DNA from: Thiosocius sp942490985
Lineage (GTDB): Bacteria; Pseudomonadota; Gammaproteobacteria; Chromatiales; Chromatiaceae
NCBI GenBank assembly: GCA_942490985.1
Contig: CALNYW010000002.1
Span: forward strand, 372,001 to 436,000
Direction of reading: 5' to 3'
DNA length: 64,000 nt
Every line of letters begins with the position of its first letter. The stretch's first letter is position 1. The position numbers were made by a program, and so were the translations under genes. Below are positions 17,947 to 27,320 of this stretch, piece by piece. The notes below the pieces were generated by a model. The model worked only from the letters and a program-made list of their open reading frames with translations, was not told where the DNA came from and searched no databases.

Positions 17947-18755
17947 CTCGAGTCGTCTCGTTCAATATCAACGGTGTCCGCGCGCGCCCCCATCAGCTCG
18001 AGGCGCTGCGCGACCGCTATGATCCGGACATCATCGGCCTGCAGGAAACCAAGGTGCAGGACGCCGATTTTCCGCGCCAGATGATCGAGGATCTGGGTTA
18101 CCACGTCGCCTTTTATGGCCAGAAGGGCCACTACGGGGTTGCCCTCGTGTCGAAGCAGCCGCCGGTGGCGGTCGAATACGGCCTGCCGAGTGACGATGGC
18201 GACGCGCAACGACGATTGATCGGCGCGAGCTATGCGATCGATGGCCGCACGCTCACGGTGCTGAACGGCTACTTTCCACAGGGCGATAGCCGTGCCCATC
18301 CGACCAAATTTCCGCACAAGCAGCGTTTCTACGGCGAACTCGCCGCGCTGCTTACCGAAAAGTACTCGCCGGAGCAGGACCTGTTGGTGATCGGCGATAT
18401 GAATGTCGCGCCGGTCGACCAGGATATCGGGATCGGTCCCGCCAATGCGAAGCGCTGGCTGCGGGAAGGCAAGTGCAGCTTCCTGCCCGAGGAGCGCGAA
18501 TGGCTGAGTCACCTGACCGGTTGGGGACTGGCGGATACCTTCCGCGAGCGCTTTCCGGAGGTGGACGACCGATTCAGCTGGTTCGATTACCGCAGCCGCG
18601 GATTCGAGCGCGAGCCCAAGCGCGGGCTGCGGATCGACCTGATGCTGGCGACGACCGCACTGCAGCCGCGGGTCGCCGATGCCGGTATTGCGTACGATAT
18701 CCGCAGCATGGAGAAGCCGTCCGATCACTGTCCGATTTGGGTCGACCTGGATTGA
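17943..18755 (+). CDS. xthA: Exodeoxyribonuclease III (AP endonuclease)
   Basis: A 270-residue endonuclease/exonuclease/phosphatase-fold enzyme. Metal and catalytic residues are visible as Glu35 (LQETKV), Asp152 and Asn154 (GDMNVAP) and Asp261-His262 (SDHCPIW). Length and the GDMNVAP and LRIDLML blocks match ExoIII. It nicks abasic sites and trims 3' ends in base-excision repair. Translation is coupled to the small gene before it. Confidence 0.95.
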   Translation: MTRVVSFNINGVRARPHQLEALRDRYDPDIIGLQETKVQDADFPRQMIEDLGYHVAFYGQKGHYGVALVSKQPPVAVEYGLPSDDGDAQRRLIGASYAIDGRTLTVLNGYFPQGDSRAHPTKFPHKQRFYGELAALLTEKYSPEQDLLVIGDMNVAPVDQDIGIGPANAKRWLREGKCSFLPEEREWLSHLTGWGLADTFRERFPEVDDRFSWFDYRSRGFEREPKRGLRIDLMLATTALQPRVADAGIAYDIRSMEKPSDHCPIWVDLD

Positions 18756-18777
18756 CTCGGCGGCGCAGTCGGCGTCA

Positions 18778-19551
18778 ATGGTGCGGGCAGTGCTTTGGAT
18801 CCTGAAAATTGGCGGTTTGGTATACCTCGGGTTTGGCGCGCTGCTTTACTTTGGTCAGCGCAGCATGATGTATCTGCCGGTGGCTGAGAACCCGGCCGAA
18901 GACCTTGGCGTGGAATGGCTCCGGGTCGACGGGGCATCGGTCAAGCTGTGGGTCGTTAACCCCGGGGCGTCGCGGGCATTGCTGTACTTCGGTGGCAACG
19001 CCGAGGACGTCTACTTCAATGCGCGCGACTTCGCCGAGCGCCTGCCCGGTCACACGGTCTATCTCGTCAACTACCGCGGTTATGGCGGCAGCTCGGGCAG
19101 CCCATCCGAGGGCGCGTTGTTCGCCGATGCGCTGACGGTGTTCGATGCCGTGCGGCCGCGCCACCAGGGTGTCGATGTGATGGGGCGCAGCCTCGGCAGC
19201 GGGATCGCGGTCTACCTCGCGAGCGAACGCGACATCGGCCGCCTGGTGCTGGCGACCCCACACGACAGCGCCGCGGCCATCGCCCGCCGCCTGTATCCGG
19301 TTTACCCGATTGATTGGCTGCTCAAAGACCGTTTTGACAGCGTCCGCTACGCCTCGGCAGTGACCGGGCCGGTGATGCTGCTGATCGCCGAGCACGACCG
19401 AATTATCCCGCCGGCACATTCCACGCGACTGGCCGAGGCGTTCCGGCCGGCGCAGGTCGATGCGGTGGTCGTCTCAGGCGCAGACCACAATTCGATTGCC
19501 GGGTTCGAACGCTATTGGTCAGCGCTCGCGGATTTTCTCGGCCACCACTGA
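18778..19551 (+). CDS. Membrane-anchored alpha/beta hydrolase (BEM46/YfhR-like)
   Basis: A 257-residue serine hydrolase. An N-terminal helix (residues 5-25) anchors it, followed by an alpha/beta core with the nucleophile elbow GRSLGSG, acid AEHDRIIP and a C-terminal His in GADHNS. The NYRGYGGSSG strand-loop is typical of the BEM46/YfhR group. The substrate is unknown. The ATG at 18778 is taken as start because upstream in-frame sequence overlaps xthA; the gap to xthA is 22 bases, so both may be in one transcript. Confidence 0.85.
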   Translation: MVRAVLWILKIGGLVYLGFGALLYFGQRSMMYLPVAENPAEDLGVEWLRVDGASVKLWVVNPGASRALLYFGGNAEDVYFNARDFAERLPGHTVYLVNYRGYGGSSGSPSEGALFADALTVFDAVRPRHQGVDVMGRSLGSGIAVYLASERDIGRLVLATPHDSAAAIARRLYPVYPIDWLLKDRFDSVRYASAVTGPVMLLIAEHDRIIPPAHSTRLAEAFRPAQVDAVVVSGADHNSIAGFERYWSALADFLGHH

Positions 19552-19561
19552 TAGGCAGCCT

Positions 19562-20116
19562 TCAGCGCGGTTGCTTGCGCTTTGGCAAGACATACTGGGT
19601 CGGTTCTTCGGGGGGAACCGGACGGTGCCCCGGCCGTGGTTTGCCGTGCCGTGGCCAACCCGGCCGAAACGCGGGGTGATCGCCAGGCCCGGCCCACTCG
19701 GCCGGGTAGCGGGGACGGGGCCGCCGTGGATAAACCGGGTAGGCCGGCGCTACGGGATAGTTGTCATTCCAGCTCGGTGGCGGGTAGGGATAGGCCTGCC
19801 AGTTCGGCGGTGCAGCTTGCGAACGTTGTCGATCACGCCGTGCCTGTTCACGGGCCTTGGCGGTTTCCTCGCGCTGTTCGGCCATCGCCTCGCTGGTCTG
19901 AATCGCCTGTTCGGCGCGTTCGCGGGCCAGCTTTACGTCCGCCTCGCTGGGGGCGGGCGGTAGCGCTACCGGCTCGCTGACGATGGCCTGCTCGGTTGGT
20001 CGGTCGCTGAATGTCACTGCACCATCGGCATCGACCGAGCGGTAGACCTGCTCGGCGCCAACGGCGTGGGCCAAGACAGCGATCAGCAAGAGCATTTGGG
20101 GGCGGAATTCGTTCAT
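19562..20116 (-). CDS. DUF4124 domain secreted protein with proline/arginine-rich tail
   Basis: A 184-residue protein with a signal peptide (residues 1-21) and a short N-terminal DUF4124 module (EQVYRSVDADGAVTFSDRP). A charged helix follows, then a long Pro/Tyr/Arg-rich low-complexity tail. DUF4124 proteins are exported and of unknown role, possibly binding cell-wall or envelope components. Its stop faces the hydrolase gene, and it starts 25 bases from the mtaB stop on the same strand, so both may be co-transcribed. Confidence 0.8.
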   Translation of the reverse strand: MNEFRPQMLLLIAVLAHAVGAEQVYRSVDADGAVTFSDRPTEQAIVSEPVALPPAPSEADVKLARERAEQAIQTSEAMAEQREETAKAREQARRDRQRSQAAPPNWQAYPYPPPSWNDNYPVAPAYPVYPRRPRPRYPAEWAGPGDHPAFRPGWPRHGKPRPGHRPVPPEEPTQYVLPKRKQPR

Positions 20117-20141
20117 CAGCGTCGTCTCATTGGGTGGCTGT

Positions 20142-21443
20142 TCATGTGGCGATCGCCTGCAGCCGCTTTTCGTCGGCGCTCAGTCCCGTCACGGTGACGG
20201 CCAGCAGCGTGTTGCCCAGGTCTTGGCCGCCACTGGCGGGCAACTGCACCCGGAGATAATTCGGCGTGTAGCCAACCCAGTGTTCGTCGCCTGTGCGGTC
20301 CGCCTCCAAATGCTCGATCAGCACCGGATAAGTCTGACCGACCGCTTGCTCGAGCACCTGTCGCCGGCCCTGTTCGGCGAGCCCATGGAGTTGCTGGCTG
20401 CGCGCGCGTTTGACCTCGCGTGAGACCGGGTCAGGCAGTCCGGCCGCCTTGGTGCCCGCACGCGGCGAGTAGGCGAAGATGTGGATGTGGCCGAAGCCGA
20501 TCGATTCGGTGAACCCCAGGGTTTGTTGCCATTCGGCATCGGTCTCGCCCGGGTAGCCGACGATAATGTCGGTGGTCACGTTGAAACCCGGCGCGGCAGC
20601 CCGCGCCCGATCGACCAAGGCGGTGAATTCCCCGGTCCGACAGCGCCGTGACATCCGCCGCAACACGCTGTCGGCACCGCTCTGAATCGGTAGATGCAGA
20701 TGCGGCATGACGCGCGGGTCGGCAAACAACGCCCAAAACGCGTCGTGCAGTTCCCAGGGCTCCAGCGACCCGAGGCGGATGCGCGGGATGTCGGTCTCGC
20801 GCAACAGGGTCTCGACCAGTTCGGCCAGGTCTGTCTCCAGGTCGCTGCCGTAGCCGCCGAGGTGCACGCCGGCCAAGACGACTTCGTTGACCCCGGCGGC
20901 GTGAACGCGATTGACCTCGTCGACCACTTCGGCGACCGGGCGGCTGCGTTCCTCGCCGCGTGCGCGGGTGACGATGCAGAACGCGCAGCGGTAACGGCAG
21001 CCATCCTGCACCTTAATGAAGGCACGCTGACGACCGCGGGCAAACAGGGTCTGTTCGCCAGGTTCGGTAGCGCTTTCGGGCATCAGGGGCAGATCGAGTT
21101 CACGTGCCGCGATATCGACCAGGCGATCTTTGTCGTGGTTCGGAACGATCAGGTCGACGCCGAGTTCGGCGAGCGTGTTCGAACCGCCGCCGTCGGTGTC
21201 GAGCGACGCATAGCAACCGCTGACGACCAGCTTGGCCGCCGGGTTGCTGCGTTGCGCACGACGTACCAACTGGCGCGACTTGCGCACCGATTCCCGGGTC
21301 ACCGCGCAGCTGTTGATCAGGATCAGGTCGGCTTGGGCGGCGTCGTCGGTCAGGTCGTAACCACGGGCCCGGCAGTCACGCGACCAGGTCTCGAGTTCGG
21401 CTTCGTTCAAACGGCAGCCAAGGGCTTGCAGGAATACGCGCAT
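20142..21443 (-). CDS. mtaB: tRNA t6A37 methylthiotransferase MtaB
   Basis: A 433-residue radical-SAM methylthiotransferase. The UPF0004 domain has its cluster cysteines at 10, 46 and 77; the radical-SAM triad is Cys149-Cys153-Cys156 (CRYRCAFC); a TRAM domain closes the protein. The absence of the MiaB-type N-terminal extension and the start MRVFLQALGCRLNEAE identify the MtaB branch, which turns t6A37 into ms2t6A37 in tRNA-Lys. ATG 21443 is used because the conserved sequence begins exactly there; upstream in-frame codons overlap rmuC regulatory DNA. Confidence 0.92.
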   Translation of the reverse strand: MRVFLQALGCRLNEAELETWSRDCRARGYDLTDDAAQADLILINSCAVTRESVRKSRQLVRRAQRSNPAAKLVVSGCYASLDTDGGGSNTLAELGVDLIVPNHDKDRLVDIAARELDLPLMPESATEPGEQTLFARGRQRAFIKVQDGCRYRCAFCIVTRARGEERSRPVAEVVDEVNRVHAAGVNEVVLAGVHLGGYGSDLETDLAELVETLLRETDIPRIRLGSLEPWELHDAFWALFADPRVMPHLHLPIQSGADSVLRRMSRRCRTGEFTALVDRARAAAPGFNVTTDIIVGYPGETDAEWQQTLGFTESIGFGHIHIFAYSPRAGTKAAGLPDPVSREVKRARSQQLHGLAEQGRRQVLEQAVGQTYPVLIEHLEADRTGDEHWVGYTPNYLRVQLPASGGQDLGNTLLAVTVTGLSADEKRLQAIAT

Positions 21444-21555
21444 GACGGGTCGGATCGGACAAAACATCATCTTATCCGTCTCGCGCAGGGGGATCACGGG
21501 AAAGTCGCAGGGTGGTCGGCGCCTCGAGCCACGCTGAACGGTTATGCTTGGCGTC

Positions 21556-23070
21556 ATGACCGAACTGGAGACATTGGCCGGGTTGTTGCGGACGCATGCC
21601 GATTTGCTGCTGATCGGTGCCGCGGCGTTGATTTTGCTGTTGCTGATCAGCGTGCTGATCCGCCAGGCGGGGGCGCGCCAGGCGTTGCGTGACGAGCTCG
21701 GCGACCAGCGTGCGCTGTTGCGCGAGGTGCGTGACGAGATCGGCGACGACGTGGCGCAGAGTCGCCAACAACTCCAGGAGACGGTCAGCGCCGGCCTGAT
21801 GCGGCTGCAGGATCTGTTGGATCAGAAGATCGGCGCGTTGCAGCGCCAGAGTCTGCAGGATGCCGCGGCGCTCAAGACCGAGCTGATCGAGCGTTTCGAG
21901 ATCCAGCGCAAGGCGGTCGGTGACAGCCTCGCCGATGGTCGCCTGGCCCAGCAGCGTGAATCGGCCAACCTGCGCGAATCCCTGGAAGCCTCGCTGACCC
22001 GCCATCGCGAGGTCGCCGAGGCACACCAGCGCGAGGCCCTGAAGAGTCAGCAAGAGGCGCTGACCAGCGGCATGGCGGCGATGGCCAAACAGGTCAGCGA
22101 CGCTTTCCGCAGCTCGTCGGATGAGTTGGGCAAGCGGGTCGACGGCCTGACCAAGACCACCGACGGGCGCCTGGCAGAGATCAGTGGCCAGGTCGAAAAG
22201 CGCCTGGCCGAGGGTTTCGAGAAGACCACCGAGACCTTTACCAAGGTCCTCGAGCACCTGACGCGCATCGACGAGGCGCAGAAACGCATCACCGAGCTGT
22301 CGACCAACGTCGTCAGCCTGCAAGAGGTGCTGACCGACAAGCGCTCGCGCGGTGCGTTCGGCGAGGTGCAGCTCAACGGGCTGGTGCGCAACGTGATGCC
22401 CGAGGGCAGTTTCAGCTTTCAGCACACCCTGAGCACGGGCGCCCGGGTCGATTGTCTGCTGACCCTGCCGGCGCCGACCGGCAACGTCGCGATCGATGCC
22501 AAGTTTCCGCTCGAGAGCTTCCAGGCGATGATGGACAACGATGCGCCGGATACCGAACGGGCCCGCGCCACCCGCCAGTTCAAGCTGGATATTCGCAAGC
22601 ACATCAAGGATATCGCGGCGAAATACCTGATCCCCGGCGAAACCGCCGACGGCGCGGTGATGTTTCTACCGGCCGAGGCGATCTTCGCCGAGATTCACGC
22701 GCATTTCCCCGAATTGGTCGACGAGTCGCAGCGCGCCCGCGTGTGGCTGGTGTCGCCGACCACGCTGATGGCGGTGCTGACCACCGCGCGCGCGGTGCTG
22801 AAAGACGAGGCGACCCGCAAACAGGTGCACATCATCCAGGACCATCTGCGCAAGCTGTCGGAGGATTTCGGCCGCTTCCAGCAACGCATGGACAAGCTGT
22901 CGGTGCATATCCGCCAGGCCCATGACGACGTCCGGCAGGTCAATACCTCGGCGAAAAAGATCAGCGCGCGCTTCGAAGATATCGACAAGGTCGAACTGCC
23001 GCCGCCAGAGGACGAAGACGATGAGTCGCCGGCCGACAGCGCGTTGCCGGCGACCGGTCGCGACGCCTAG
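21556..23070 (+). CDS. rmuC: DNA recombination protein RmuC
   Basis: A protein of about 504 residues with an N-terminal membrane helix (residues 16-33), a long coiled coil (about 45-250) and a C-terminal RmuC nuclease-fold domain (about 255-460), recognised by AFGEVQLNGLVRNVMP and AIDAKFPLESF. An acidic disordered tail follows. RmuC limits recombination at inverted repeats, and some members act in defence. A second in-frame ATG lies four codons upstream at 21544; neither has a strong ribosome site. It is divergent from mtaB. Confidence 0.93.
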   Translation: MTELETLAGLLRTHADLLLIGAAALILLLLISVLIRQAGARQALRDELGDQRALLREVRDEIGDDVAQSRQQLQETVSAGLMRLQDLLDQKIGALQRQSLQDAAALKTELIERFEIQRKAVGDSLADGRLAQQRESANLRESLEASLTRHREVAEAHQREALKSQQEALTSGMAAMAKQVSDAFRSSSDELGKRVDGLTKTTDGRLAEISGQVEKRLAEGFEKTTETFTKVLEHLTRIDEAQKRITELSTNVVSLQEVLTDKRSRGAFGEVQLNGLVRNVMPEGSFSFQHTLSTGARVDCLLTLPAPTGNVAIDAKFPLESFQAMMDNDAPDTERARATRQFKLDIRKHIKDIAAKYLIPGETADGAVMFLPAEAIFAEIHAHFPELVDESQRARVWLVSPTTLMAVLTTARAVLKDEATRKQVHIIQDHLRKLSEDFGRFQQRMDKLSVHIRQAHDDVRQVNTSAKKISARFEDIDKVELPPPEDEDDESPADSALPATGRDA

Positions 23071-23130
23071 GTCGTCCGCCGCCCGACCTGTCGACGGCAG
23101 GCACAGCCAGCTCTCCGCGAACGGGACCTT

Positions 23131-23218
23131 GTAGGTTGGCCTGTGGCCGACGACGGCAGGCACAGCCAGCCCTACGGTGTGGATCGATGTCATCGGGAGT
23201 AGGTCGGGCTCCGCCCGA
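23131..23218. repeat. REP/BIME-like GTAG hairpin repeats downstream of rmuC
   Basis: A 45-bp unit at 23131-23175 begins GTAGG and ends CCTAC and contains two hairpins (TTGGCC-tgt-GGCCGA and GGC-rich arms). A half unit at 23199-23218 starts GTAGG followed by TCGGGC-tcc-GCCCGA. Partial copies also lie just before, at about 23075-23110. They match the units of the 27.3-27.9 kb array. Confidence 0.75.
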
Positions 23219-23244
23219 CGGCCCAACATCCGGCGCAGTCGCGC

Positions 23245-23700
23245 CTATTGACAGTTTTCGTCGATCGCTTTTTGCGCCTCGGCCCGTTTCGCCTCGCGCT
23301 GTTCGGCCGAGAGACGCTGCACCGAGCCGTCAGGCATCTGGAACAGCTGACGTGCGCGGCCTTCCAGGCCCGCCAGATTGCTGCGCGCCTGCGCGCAGCG
23401 CGCTTTGGTCCGCTCCGCCTCGGCCAGTCGTTCAGCCGCCTCGCTGGCGGCCAGATCCTTGTCTTCGCGAAAATCGGCCGATCGTTGGATCTGCTCTTGC
23501 AGGCGTTTCTGCGCGACCTCCGGGCTTTCCGCGGGCGGCGGCGGTGGCTTGACCAATTCGCTTTGCCGGGACTCGGGTGGCGCGAATTGTGAGTACACAA
23601 CCTCGCCGTTTTCGTCGATCCACTTGTGGACACCACCCGCTGCAGAGGCGGGCAGCGTCGTCAGGAGAAAAATTCCGGCAAAGAGGGAGCGGCGAGACAT
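23245..23700 (-). CDS. DUF4124 domain secreted protein
   Basis: A 151-residue exported protein: signal peptide (residues 1-20, cut near ASA), DUF4124 module (VHKWIDENGEVVYSQ) and then a charged Glu/Arg/Ala-rich helix predicted as coiled coil. It ends with a Cys close to the C-terminus. The function is unknown. It is the second DUF4124 gene within 4 kb; the two share only the N-terminal module, so they are distant paralogues. It is divergent from ilvI. Confidence 0.8.
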   Translation of the reverse strand: MSRRSLFAGIFLLTTLPASAAGGVHKWIDENGEVVYSQFAPPESRQSELVKPPPPPAESPEVAQKRLQEQIQRSADFREDKDLAASEAAERLAEAERTKARCAQARSNLAGLEGRARQLFQMPDGSVQRLSAEQREAKRAEAQKAIDENCQ

Positions 23701-23881
23701 CTGAATTCCTTGGCAGTAAACGCTATTGACCTGTCAGATCAATATTAGTAGTTTGGCCGATCCTTGTAAGCCCGGGCTCGGCCCGCTTTGTCGTTTCTAG
23801 CGGCTCGCAAGACTCGAACTGCGGCAATCGCAAGATAGCTCAGTACATCGGCAACATGCCAAATTTCTGGAGGTCTTCAAG

Positions 23882-25618
23882 GTGGAACTCAGTGGTGCCC
23901 AGATCGTCGTTCAGGCACTCAAAGACGAGGGCGTCGAATTCGTCTGGGGTTACCCGGGTGGCGCTGTGCTGCATATCTACGATGCGTTGTTCCAGCAGGA
24001 TACCGTGCGTCACATCCTGGTCCGCCATGAGCAGGCCGCCACTCACGCCGCTGACGGTTACGCCCGCGCGACCGGCAAGGTCGGTGTCGTCCTGGTCACG
24101 TCCGGTCCCGGTGCGACCAACGCGGTGACCGGTATCGCGACCGCGCACATGGACTCGATCCCGATGGTGGTCCTGACCGGCCAGGTGCCAACTCCGGTGA
24201 TCGGCTCAGATGCGTTCCAGGAAGTTGACACCGTCGGGATTACCCGGCCATGCGTAAAGCACAACTTCCTGGTCAAGCGGGTCGAAGACCTCGCCGAAAC
24301 CATCAAGAAGGCTTTTTACATCGCCGCGTCCGGCCGACCCGGCCCGGTTGTGGTCGACATCCCGAAAGACGTGACCGACCCCAACATCCGCATCCCCTAT
24401 GACTACAGCGAAAAGGTCGAGATGCGGTCGTACAACCCGGTCGAGAAAGGTCACCTCGGGCAGATCCGTAAGGCCGTCGACATGATGTTCGAGGCCGAGC
24501 GTCCGGTGATCTACACCGGTGGTGGTGTGGTGCTCGGCGAGGCCTCCGAGGCGCTGACCGAACTGGTCCGGCTGACCGGCTTCCCGATGACGCAGACCCT
24601 GATGGGGCTCGGCGCCTTTCCGGCCTCCGACCCACAGTTCATCGGCATGCTCGGCATGCACGGTACCTACGAAGCCAACATGGCGATGCACGAGACCGAT
24701 GTGCTGATCGCGATCGGCGCGCGCTTCGATGACCGGGTGACCGGCAAGATCGCCCATTTCTGCCCAAACGCACGGATCATCCACGTCGACGTCGATCCGG
24801 CGTCGATCTCGAAAACCGTGCGTGTCGATGTGCCGATTGTCGGCCAGGTGCGCAGCGTACTGCACGACATGCTGCGGGTGATCAAGGAACACCCGCGCAA
24901 GAGCGAGCTCGGCAGCAAGGTCAAGGCCTGGTGGGAGCGCATCGACACCTGGCGCCGGGTCGATTGCCTGCGCTACGAGCAGGGCCCGGACGCGATCAAA
25001 CCGCAGTATGCGGTCGAGACGCTATACAACGTCACCAAGGACGACGATTTGTTCCTGACCTCGGACGTCGGCCAGCACCAGATGTTCGCCGCGCAGTTCT
25101 ACCCGTTCGAAAAGCCACGCCGTTGGATCAATTCCGGCGGTCTCGGCACGATGGGATTCGGTCTGCCGGCGGCGATGGGCGTGCAGCAGGCGTTCCCGGA
25201 TGCAACGGTCGCCTGTGTCACCGGCGAGGCCAGCATCCAGATGTGTATCCAGGAGCTGGCGACCTGCAAGCAATACAGTCTGCCGGTCAAGGTGGTACTG
25301 CTGAACAACGGCTACATGGGCATGGTTCGCCAGTGGCAGGAGTTCTTCTACGACGGCCGCTACTCACATTCCTACGTCGACGCGTTGCCCGACTTCACCA
25401 AGCTCGCCGAGAGCTTCGGCCACGTCGGCATGCGGATCGAAAAGCCGGGCGACCTCGAGGCCGCCTATCGCGAGGCGTTCGGCATGAAGGACCGCATGGT
25501 GTTCATGGACATCATCGTCGATCCGTCCGAGAACGTTTACCCGATGATCGAGGCGGGCAAGGGTCATCACGAGATGCAGCTATCGCCCCACCTGTCGTCT
25601 GACAGGGAGTTGGCGTAA
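23882..25618 (+). CDS. ilvI: Acetolactate synthase large subunit
   Basis: A 578-residue thiamine-diphosphate enzyme with catalytic Glu50 (RHEQAA), the central FAD-binding domain and the C-terminal ThDP-metal motif, here GEASIQM...NN rather than the GDGS of E. coli. It condenses two pyruvates, or pyruvate with 2-oxobutyrate, in the first step of Val/Leu/Ile synthesis. Start is GTG 23882. Its TAA overlaps the ATG of ilvH (TAATG), as expected for the two-subunit enzyme. The Glu-for-Asp exchange at the metal site is tolerated in several homologues. Confidence 0.96.
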   Translation: MELSGAQIVVQALKDEGVEFVWGYPGGAVLHIYDALFQQDTVRHILVRHEQAATHAADGYARATGKVGVVLVTSGPGATNAVTGIATAHMDSIPMVVLTGQVPTPVIGSDAFQEVDTVGITRPCVKHNFLVKRVEDLAETIKKAFYIAASGRPGPVVVDIPKDVTDPNIRIPYDYSEKVEMRSYNPVEKGHLGQIRKAVDMMFEAERPVIYTGGGVVLGEASEALTELVRLTGFPMTQTLMGLGAFPASDPQFIGMLGMHGTYEANMAMHETDVLIAIGARFDDRVTGKIAHFCPNARIIHVDVDPASISKTVRVDVPIVGQVRSVLHDMLRVIKEHPRKSELGSKVKAWWERIDTWRRVDCLRYEQGPDAIKPQYAVETLYNVTKDDDLFLTSDVGQHQMFAAQFYPFEKPRRWINSGGLGTMGFGLPAAMGVQQAFPDATVACVTGEASIQMCIQELATCKQYSLPVKVVLLNNGYMGMVRQWQEFFYDGRYSHSYVDALPDFTKLAESFGHVGMRIEKPGDLEAAYREAFGMKDRMVFMDIIVDPSENVYPMIEAGKGHHEMQLSPHLSSDRELA

Positions 25619-26109
25619 TGCGGCACATCATCTCTGTCCTGATGGAAAACGAGGCTGGTGCGCTGTCGCGAGTGGCCGGGTTGTTCAGCGCGCGCGGTTA
25701 CAACATCGAATCGTTGACCGTCGCGCCAACCGAGGATGCGACGCTGTCGCGTATGACGCTGGTGACGACCGGCGACGAGGCGATCATCGAGCAGATCACC
25801 AAGCAGCTCAACAAGCTGATCGACGTCGTCAAGCTGGTCGACCTGTCGGAAGGCAAACACATCGAGCGCGAACTGATGATGATCAAGGTGCGCGCCGACC
25901 AGGCGATGCGCGAGGAGCTCAAGCGGCTGGCCGATATCTTCCGTGCCAACATCATCGATGTGACCGAGGCCTCCTACACGATTGAGATGACCGGCGATGG
26001 CTCAAAGATGGATGCCTTCATCAACACACTGGACCCGGAACTGATCATCGAGACGGTGCGTTCGGGTCCGCTCGGGATTGCACGGGGCGGTAAACGCCTG
26101 ACGCTTTGA
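25618..26109 (+). CDS. ilvH: Acetolactate synthase small (regulatory) subunit
   Basis: A 163-residue protein with an N-terminal ACT domain (MRHIISVLMENEAGALSRV) that binds valine for feedback inhibition and a C-terminal domain that activates IlvI. The length equals that of E. coli IlvH. The start overlaps the ilvI stop by one base, giving coupled translation and stoichiometric subunits. Confidence 0.97.
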   Translation: MRHIISVLMENEAGALSRVAGLFSARGYNIESLTVAPTEDATLSRMTLVTTGDEAIIEQITKQLNKLIDVVKLVDLSEGKHIERELMMIKVRADQAMREELKRLADIFRANIIDVTEASYTIEMTGDGSKMDAFINTLDPELIIETVRSGPLGIARGGKRLTL

Positions 26110-26189
26110 CACCGCTGCGTTGTCTGTTGCGGTGTTGCAAAGACCACGCTTTTGCGCCGCCCGGAATCGCAGTGCCTCCAACTAAGAAC

Positions 26190-26209
26190 GAATCGGGCTT
26201 ACCCGATTC
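26190..26209 (+). other. Hairpin in the ilvH-ilvC spacer
   Basis: GAATCGGG-ctta-CCCGATTC is a perfect 8-bp stem 30 bases before the ilvC start. No T-run follows, so it is not a simple terminator. It may affect mRNA processing or stability between ilvH and ilvC. Confidence 0.35.
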
Positions 26210-26238
26210 CGTCGATTAACCAAACCAAGGGACTCGCT

Positions 26239-27255
26239 ATGGCGATCAACATCTACTACGACAAAGACTGCGACCTTTCGATCATCCAGGGCATGAAGGT
26301 GGCCGTGATTGGCTATGGTTCGCAGGGCCATGCACACGCGAACAACCTCAAAGACTCAGGCGTCGACGTCCGGGTCGCGCTGCGTCCGGGATCGGCCTCG
26401 GCCAAGAAGGCCGAAGATTCCGGCCTGACCGTCAAGAGCGTGCCGGATGCGGTTGCCGAGTCCGACCTGGTGATGGTGTTGACGCCGGACGAGTTCCAGT
26501 CGCAGCTGTACCGCAACGAGATCGAGCCGAGCCTGAAGCAGGGCGCCGTGTTGGCGTTCGCGCACGGCTTCGCCATCCACTACAACCAGATCGTGCCGCG
26601 TGCCGATATCGACGTGGTGATGATCGCGCCGAAGGCGCCCGGTCACACCGTGCGCAACGAATTCACCCGCGGTGGCGGCATCCCGGACCTGATCGCCGTG
26701 GCACAAGACGCCTCCGGCAAGGCGAAAGACATCGCGCTGTCGTATGCCGCTGCGATCGGTGGCGGTCGCACCGGGATCATCGAAACCAGCTTCAAGGACG
26801 AGACCGAGACTGACCTGTTCGGTGAGCAGGCGGTGTTGTGTGGCGGTGCGGTCGAGCTGGTCAAGGCCGGCTTCGAAACGCTGGTCGAGGCAGGCTATGC
26901 GCCGGAGATGGCGTACTTCGAGTGCCTGCATGAACTCAAGCTGATCGTCGACCTGATGTACGAGGGCGGCATCGCGAACATGAACTACTCGATTTCGAAC
27001 AATGCCGAGTATGGCGAGTACGTGACCGGCCCGAAGGTGGTCAACGAGGAGAGCCGCTGGGCGATGCGCGAGGCGCTGAAGAACATCCAGAATGGTGTGT
27101 ACGCGAAGAAGTTCATCCTCGAAGGCCAGTCCGGTTATCCGGAGATGACCGCGATGCGCCGCAACAATGCCGCGCACGACATCGAGGTGGTCGGTGAGCA
27201 GCTGCGCGGCATGATGCCGTGGATCCAGAAGATCGTCGACAAGTCCAAGAACTGA
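26239..27255 (+). CDS. ilvC: Ketol-acid reductoisomerase, class I
   Basis: A 338-residue short (class I) KARI: Rossmann NADPH domain with GYGSQGHAHA near residue 25, then the knotted catalytic domain with Mg-binding acidic residues (DLFGEQ, ECLHELKLIVDLMYEGG). It converts acetolactate to dihydroxyisovalerate. Start ATG 26239 follows an AAGG site and fits the family N-terminus (MxIxIYYDKD). It forms one operon with ilvI-ilvH, then the BIME-like array begins. Confidence 0.97.
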   Translation: MAINIYYDKDCDLSIIQGMKVAVIGYGSQGHAHANNLKDSGVDVRVALRPGSASAKKAEDSGLTVKSVPDAVAESDLVMVLTPDEFQSQLYRNEIEPSLKQGAVLAFAHGFAIHYNQIVPRADIDVVMIAPKAPGHTVRNEFTRGGGIPDLIAVAQDASGKAKDIALSYAAAIGGGRTGIIETSFKDETETDLFGEQAVLCGGAVELVKAGFETLVEAGYAPEMAYFECLHELKLIVDLMYEGGIANMNYSISNNAEYGEYVTGPKVVNEESRWAMREALKNIQNGVYAKKFILEGQSGYPEMTAMRRNNAAHDIEVVGEQLRGMMPWIQKIVDKSKN

Positions 27256-27320
27256 ACCGGTCGTTCTTTGAGAGCGTTCCGTCGCCCTGTTGGCGGGGCA
27301 GGGGGGATGTCCTCCGCGGC

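Noticed and set aside
23882..25618. Loss of acetolactate synthase function from GEAS in place of GDGS
   Set aside because: Glu at this metal-binding position occurs in functional homologues of related bacteria and the rest of the protein is intact.
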